Source: Rossellomorea vietnamensis (GTDB taxonomy: Bacteria; Bacillota; Bacilli; Bacillales; Bacillaceae_B). From it: DNA of 57,763 nucleotides. Positions 54,661 to 57,763 of this stretch are shown here, piece by piece. Within the stretch, counting starts at the first letter, position 1. Each line of letters opens with the position of its first letter. The notes under the pieces are model-generated. The model did not search any database, was not told the origin of the DNA, and saw nothing but the letters and a program-made list of their open reading frames with translations. A program made the position numbers and the translations under genes. The stretch covers positions 653,463 to 711,225 of the forward strand of contig NZ_VTEH01000001.1 in NCBI RefSeq assembly GCF_008180615.1, in the 5' to 3' direction.

Positions 54661-54729
54661 CACGCGGGCATGAGGGATCTAACTATGAAAAAATGGCTTC
54701 TGGTGGCTCTCACGCGGGACACGAGGGAA
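54661..54729. repeat. Direct repeat, two copies 50 bp apart
   Basis: CACGCGGGCATGAGGGA (54661) and CACGCGGGACACGAGGGA (54711). Intergenic, no hairpin. May be the last two units of a decayed array. Confidence 0.5.
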
Positions 54730-54791
54730 ACCCAATATTGAAAAGCTCCTTAAAATACAATCAAAAAAGAGAAGAATCCAAAGACCCTTCC

Positions 54792-55103
54792 CTACATAAA
54801 AACCAACGAATAAACAGAAAGCACGGCAATTGCGCCAAGCACGACAACAATGACATTTGCTCCGAGATAAGCAATAATGAACGCTGAAGCGGCTCCAACA
54901 ACGCCAAACCAAATATCTCCTTCACTAATCAACAGGATTTTCGGGAAAATCAAGGCGCCCAGCACAGCAAACGGTACATTTTTTAAAACTCCCTGCAAAA
55001 ATGGAGGAAGCTCTTTCCCTTGAAACATAATGAGTGGGACAAGCCGCGGAATATACGTGACAGCCGCCATTCCGATAATCATGATTAAAATTGTTTCACT
55101 CAT
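54792..55103 (-). CDS. azlD: AzlD-type branched-chain amino-acid exporter subunit
   Basis: 103 residues, four helices. ILIMIIGMAAVTYIPRLVPL at the start is the AzlD signature. Its ATG overlaps the azlC stop by 8 nt. It forms the small subunit of an AzlCD exporter. Confidence 0.9.
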   Translation of the reverse strand: MSETILIMIIGMAAVTYIPRLVPLIMFQGKELPPFLQGVLKNVPFAVLGALIFPKILLISEGDIWFGVVGAASAFIIAYLGANVIVVVLGAIAVLSVYSLVFM

Positions 55104-55821
55104 TGTAAGGCTCCCCTTTCATCTTCCGGCTTGTCACAAACTCTACTAGGACAGCAGACACAATTGTCGATATCATGATTGCCCAGCCTTCTGATATGGA
55201 AGTGGTAAACAGAAACACACTGTTCAACGCAGCTGCTGTTGCGACAAGATAGACAACCTTCACACTTTTCTTCATGGAAGGGACGAGCAGGCCGACGAAC
55301 ATGGCATAAAGTGCTACCCCCATACTTACCTGCAGGAATTGAGGAAGAATTTCTCCAATGATATAACCGAGCCCGGAATTGACTACCCAGCTGGCATAAG
55401 AAATGAGGATGACCCCAAATGCAAAAGCCGTTTTCACCTTGCCATCCTTGACGGAAATCACGGTAAAAGTCTCATCGGTAATGCCAAAAGAATAAATGGC
55501 CTTTACCCATCCTTTTTCTTTTTCGAGCTTTTCATTCAGCGAAGCCGACATGAGAAAATGACGGATATTCACAATGAATGTAGTGAGAATAATTTCAAAA
55601 ACACCCGTGCCAATCGCTATTAAACTTAGAGAAATGTATTGTGCAGCCCCTGCGAACACAAGCAGGCTCATCATCACTGTTTCGTAAAAGGACAATCCGG
55701 TTGTACGTGCCAGAAGGCCAAAGGTCAGTGCCACAGGAAAATAACCGACTGCAATACTGATCCCTGCCTGGAGGCCCAAACGGAAGTCACCAGGCTTCCT
55801 CGTATTGATTAAAGCTTCCAC
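55096..55821 (-). CDS. azlC: AzlC-type branched-chain amino-acid exporter subunit
   Basis: 241 residues from GTG 55821, chosen because GGGGTGGGG precedes it; an ATG at 55848 has no site. Six or so helices; GLQAGISIAVGYFPVALTFG and GAAQYISLSLI, NIRHFLMSASL are the family hallmarks. In B. subtilis AzlCD exports branched-chain amino acids and confers azaleucine resistance. No AzlB-type regulator is adjacent. Confidence 0.9.
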   Translation of the reverse strand: MEALINTRKPGDFRLGLQAGISIAVGYFPVALTFGLLARTTGLSFYETVMMSLLVFAGAAQYISLSLIAIGTGVFEIILTTFIVNIRHFLMSASLNEKLEKEKGWVKAIYSFGITDETFTVISVKDGKVKTAFAFGVILISYASWVVNSGLGYIIGEILPQFLQVSMGVALYAMFVGLLVPSMKKSVKVVYLVATAAALNSVFLFTTSISEGWAIMISTIVSAVLVEFVTSRKMKGEPYNE

Positions 55822-56054
55822 TCTCAACCCCACCCCATTTATATTCATAAATCCATTTACTAGATGAATAATTTCACTATATTATAGCGGGGAAGATTTC
55901 AGTATACAAGAATAATTGTAAAAGTTTTGCAGATAATCTGTGGTTATGCGTTTAATAACATGAGAATGGATACTAAAGAAGACTTTTCTGGATTTGTTCT
56001 TGAGCAATCTATCTACTAAAGCTTTTTAAAGGGTACATGACACTGAATCGATAC

Positions 56055-56798
56055 TCATTCTCCTCCAATGAAAACTGTCTTAACCACAGCAAAGTATTCC
56101 CTGATCATATAATTGATTTTAATGAAGAAGCCTGACTCTCCTGCCAGTCCGCTGCTGTCCAGCCCAAGCTGTTTTCCGGTAAGCGTGGCACGGAAAACAT
56201 GATAATCGCTTGTGATGATCAATATTTTTCCATCCTCTTCCCCTTTGCTTTCCAGGATAGCTTTTGAATTACGCAAATTTTCCCATGTAGTGGTTGATTG
56301 GTTTTCCTCCGTGATCCTGTCTTCTGAAATGCCGTGAGAAGTAAGGTACCTGAACATTGCGGTTGATTCTGGTATATCTTCTCCTTCCCCCTGTCCTCCA
56401 GATACAATAACGGGAACTTCAGGATGCTCTTGCAGATAATCAGCCCCTGCCTCAAGTCTGGACTTCAGGGTCTCTGAAAGTTCCTCTCCCTTCAAGCCGG
56501 CTCCGAGAATGACAGCATAATCGATATCATCAGGTATTTCCCTGCCCGCCTCCAACATCAGCATGATCTGCACCGCACCAAAGGAAACAAAGAACAAACC
56601 GTAAGCGACGAGGGCTGTTCTTTGAATAATTCTCAACCATTTGCTTCCAAGCTTTTGAGATATAAAGTATAAAAATACCACAAATATAAAGTTCGCTATG
56701 ATAAATAGAATTCCGAATGTGACCCCGAATATCAAAATAAAAAGGATTAGCAAAATCAATGCCGACATAAAAATAGACCTTAAAGTTTTTAGTTTCAT
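56055..56798 (-). CDS. DUF218 (YdcF/SanA-like) membrane protein
   Basis: 247 residues. Three helices in residues 8-85 anchor a C-terminal DUF218 domain with DDIDYAVILGAGLKG, SGGQGEGEDIPESTAM and DYHVFRATLTGKQLG. Related YdcF binds S-adenosylmethionine and SanA affects envelope permeability; the function here is open. GCGAGG precedes the ATG. The 233-bp gap to azlC shows no clear regulatory site. Confidence 0.85.
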   Translation of the reverse strand: MKLKTLRSIFMSALILLILFILIFGVTFGILFIIANFIFVVFLYFISQKLGSKWLRIIQRTALVAYGLFFVSFGAVQIMLMLEAGREIPDDIDYAVILGAGLKGEELSETLKSRLEAGADYLQEHPEVPVIVSGGQGEGEDIPESTAMFRYLTSHGISEDRITEENQSTTTWENLRNSKAILESKGEEDGKILIITSDYHVFRATLTGKQLGLDSSGLAGESGFFIKINYMIREYFAVVKTVFIGGE

Positions 56799-56972
56799 AT
56801 ATAACCTCGCTGATGAAAGATTTTCTTTATTTTACCATTATTCTAAAGTGGTCTGTTTCTTTCATTTTATAAAATTATATAACTATAGGAATATGTGTAG
56901 ATAGCTCCCTTAAGCAAATGGTAAAATGAAGCCAGCCTACATATCTTTACAAAAATTGGATGGTGTTCTTCT

Positions 56973-57203
56973 ATGGAAGAGATTGAAAACATATACAAGT
57001 GTGAGAGCTGTCAGCGGATCCTGCCATGGGTGTATCCTCTTTCTCCATTTATTGATTCACCGTCATTTGCCATATTCAGTTTAGCTACAGGTCCCCAGCA
57101 AGTCGACTTAGTCGAAAAAATGAATGACCATACATATAAGTTCAGATTATTTTGTAATCTGTGCGGCTACACAAATATTTTCACCTATGATACTCAAAAG
57201 TGA
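56973..57203 (+). CDS. Small zinc-ribbon-like protein
   Basis: 76 residues with CESCQ (about 9-12) and CNLCG (about 61-64), a four-cysteine zinc ribbon split by a hydrophobic loop (SPSFAIFSLATG). Weak ribosome binding site GGATGG. No family recognised. Followed by its own terminator. Confidence 0.65.
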   Translation: MEEIENIYKCESCQRILPWVYPLSPFIDSPSFAIFSLATGPQQVDLVEKMNDHTYKFRLFCNLCGYTNIFTYDTQK

Positions 57204-57204
57204 G

Positions 57205-57236
57205 AGAAGCATACCGGCAATGATATGCTTCTTTTA
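57205..57236 (+). terminator. Terminator of the zinc-ribbon gene
   Basis: AGAAGCATA (57205-57213) / TATGCTTCT (57224-57232) then TTTA. Confidence 0.85.
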
Positions 57237-57297
57237 GTCCGCGAATTTATTCTAGAATTCCTCAAAAGGACCGAAGCGACTTAGAAATTGAAAAAAA

Positions 57298-57490
57298 GGT
57301 CTCCAGGAAACCTCTAGACATCCATTCCAGTTCAGTAGATGATCCAAACTGGTCTTTTTTACATTCCTTGAGACCACTTCGGGGCAGTTTCTAAAGCGAA
57401 TTGGTCTTTATAGCCTTCCTAGAAACCACTTCCAAGCGGATTTCCAAGCGAACTGGTCTCTATAGCCTTTCTAGAGACCACTTCTGGACT
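57298..57490. repeat. 52-bp hairpin array (array 4, GGTCTC type)
   Basis: Units start at 57298, 57351, 57403 and 57455 (steps 53, 52, 52). The best hairpin is GGTCTCTA-N9-TAGAGACC (57455-57479), 25 nt, with a 27-bp spacer ACTTCCAAGCGGATTTCCAA + GCGAACT. Related to units at 420 and 472. Stands in a convergent gap. Confidence 0.85.
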
Positions 57491-57561
57491 TCTGTCAAGA
57501 AAATGGACAATTTAAAAAGGTATTTTGTAACTGACTTTGCTACCGCACTTCGTTTGCTGGG

Positions 57562-57605
57562 CCTGAGGAATGAGTGATTCAAAATCGAATCATTCATTCC
57601 TCAGG
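57562..57605. terminator. Long hairpin at the IS3 3' end
   Basis: 19-bp stem, one mismatch: 57562-57580 (CCTGAGGAATGAGTGATTC) with 57587-57605, 6-nt loop. Follows the transposase stop by 12 bp. It could terminate transcription entering or leaving the element. Confidence 0.75.
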
Positions 57606-57617
57606 CAAATGGTACAT

Positions 57618-57763
57618 TTATGAGATATTTTTCAAAGAGTCCAGTTGGTATTTTCTTTCAAAGTTGTTAGGCGAAAGATAGCCTAATGTCGAATGTTTTC
57701 GCTTCTCATTATAACGAGCTGATATATAGAAATTAATGGCCTTGGCAGCCTGTTCTCTTGTCT
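57618..57763 (-). CDS. IS3-family transposase, C-terminal end (cut by window edge)
   Basis: The minus strand reads 48 codons to a TAA at 57620: AAKAINFYISARYNEKRKHS followed by TLGYLSPNNFERKY, the characteristic end of IS3-family OrfB integrase domains (including the region of the last catalytic Glu helix). The gene continues beyond the window, so integrity cannot be judged. The element's end should lie between the hairpin at 57605 and array 4. Confidence 0.88.
   Translation of the reverse strand, partial: TREQAAKAINFYISARYNEKRKHSTLGYLSPNNFERKYQLDSLKNIS

Noticed and set aside
54693..54887. 64-codon plus-strand frame over azlD
   Set aside because: Begins in the CACGCGGG repeats and overlaps azlD antisense; no protein-like features.

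Overview
The window comes from a low-GC, endospore-forming member of the Bacillaceae. Gene content and order follow Bacillus subtilis neighbourhoods: ipi-like/yitT/yitS and yitK; yisQ, asnO/yisN, yisL, yisK, gerPA-PF, yisB and addBA; and sipV/yhjE, yhjD, comK, yhzC. A spore-germination operon, a sporulation asparagine synthetase and ComK point to a spore former with competence machinery. No rRNA, tRNA or CRISPR was recognised. Genus is not decidable by eye; an environmental Bacillus/Rossellomorea-like organism is an inference.

Layout. 1-505: tandem hairpin repeats. 0.5-7.1 kb: BsuPI-domain protein, YitT, DegV, a DUF3941-like peptide, YajQ, a CoA-disulfide-reductase-type flavoprotein and a stress-type SDR. 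7.1-15.5 kb: a maltodextrin locus with a LacI regulator, a membrane-anchored extracellular alpha-amylase, the MdxEFG importer without its ATPase, and a divergent intracellular neopullulanase. A promoter, two operator copies exactly 60 bp apart and a possible cre site lie between the two transcription units. 16.4-20.5 kb: a MATE exporter and a glnK-amtB operon with a perfect TnrA/GlnR box. 20.9-27.0 kb: asnO, yisN and a FIST-PAS-GGDEF-EAL protein with a degenerate GGDEF motif. 27.6-33.1 kb: yisL, yisK, a DUF418 membrane protein, gerPA-PF and yisB. 33.9-41.1 kb: addB-addA. 41.7-50.0 kb: an unknown small protein, an MFS transporter, a thiolase/reductase pair, a 39-residue lipoprotein, a signal peptidase, a TVP38 protein and an S9 peptidase. 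50.4-57.2 kb: yhjD, comK, an IDEAL protein, a coiled-coil protein, an M48 protease, azlCD, a DUF218 protein and a zinc-ribbon protein. The right edge cuts an IS3-family transposase.

The most unusual content is intergenic. First, several loci carry tandem arrays with the same architecture, a 25-27 nt hairpin plus a 25-27 nt spacer at a 52-53 bp period, but with different sequence at each locus. Second, a dispersed element of about 110 nt (element B) recurs about ten times, and its stems change on both sides so that pairing is kept. Third, element B is nested in GC-rich foldback units (element A) bounded by about 25-bp inverted repeats, like MITEs. Whether any of these families has been described elsewhere could not be checked here.
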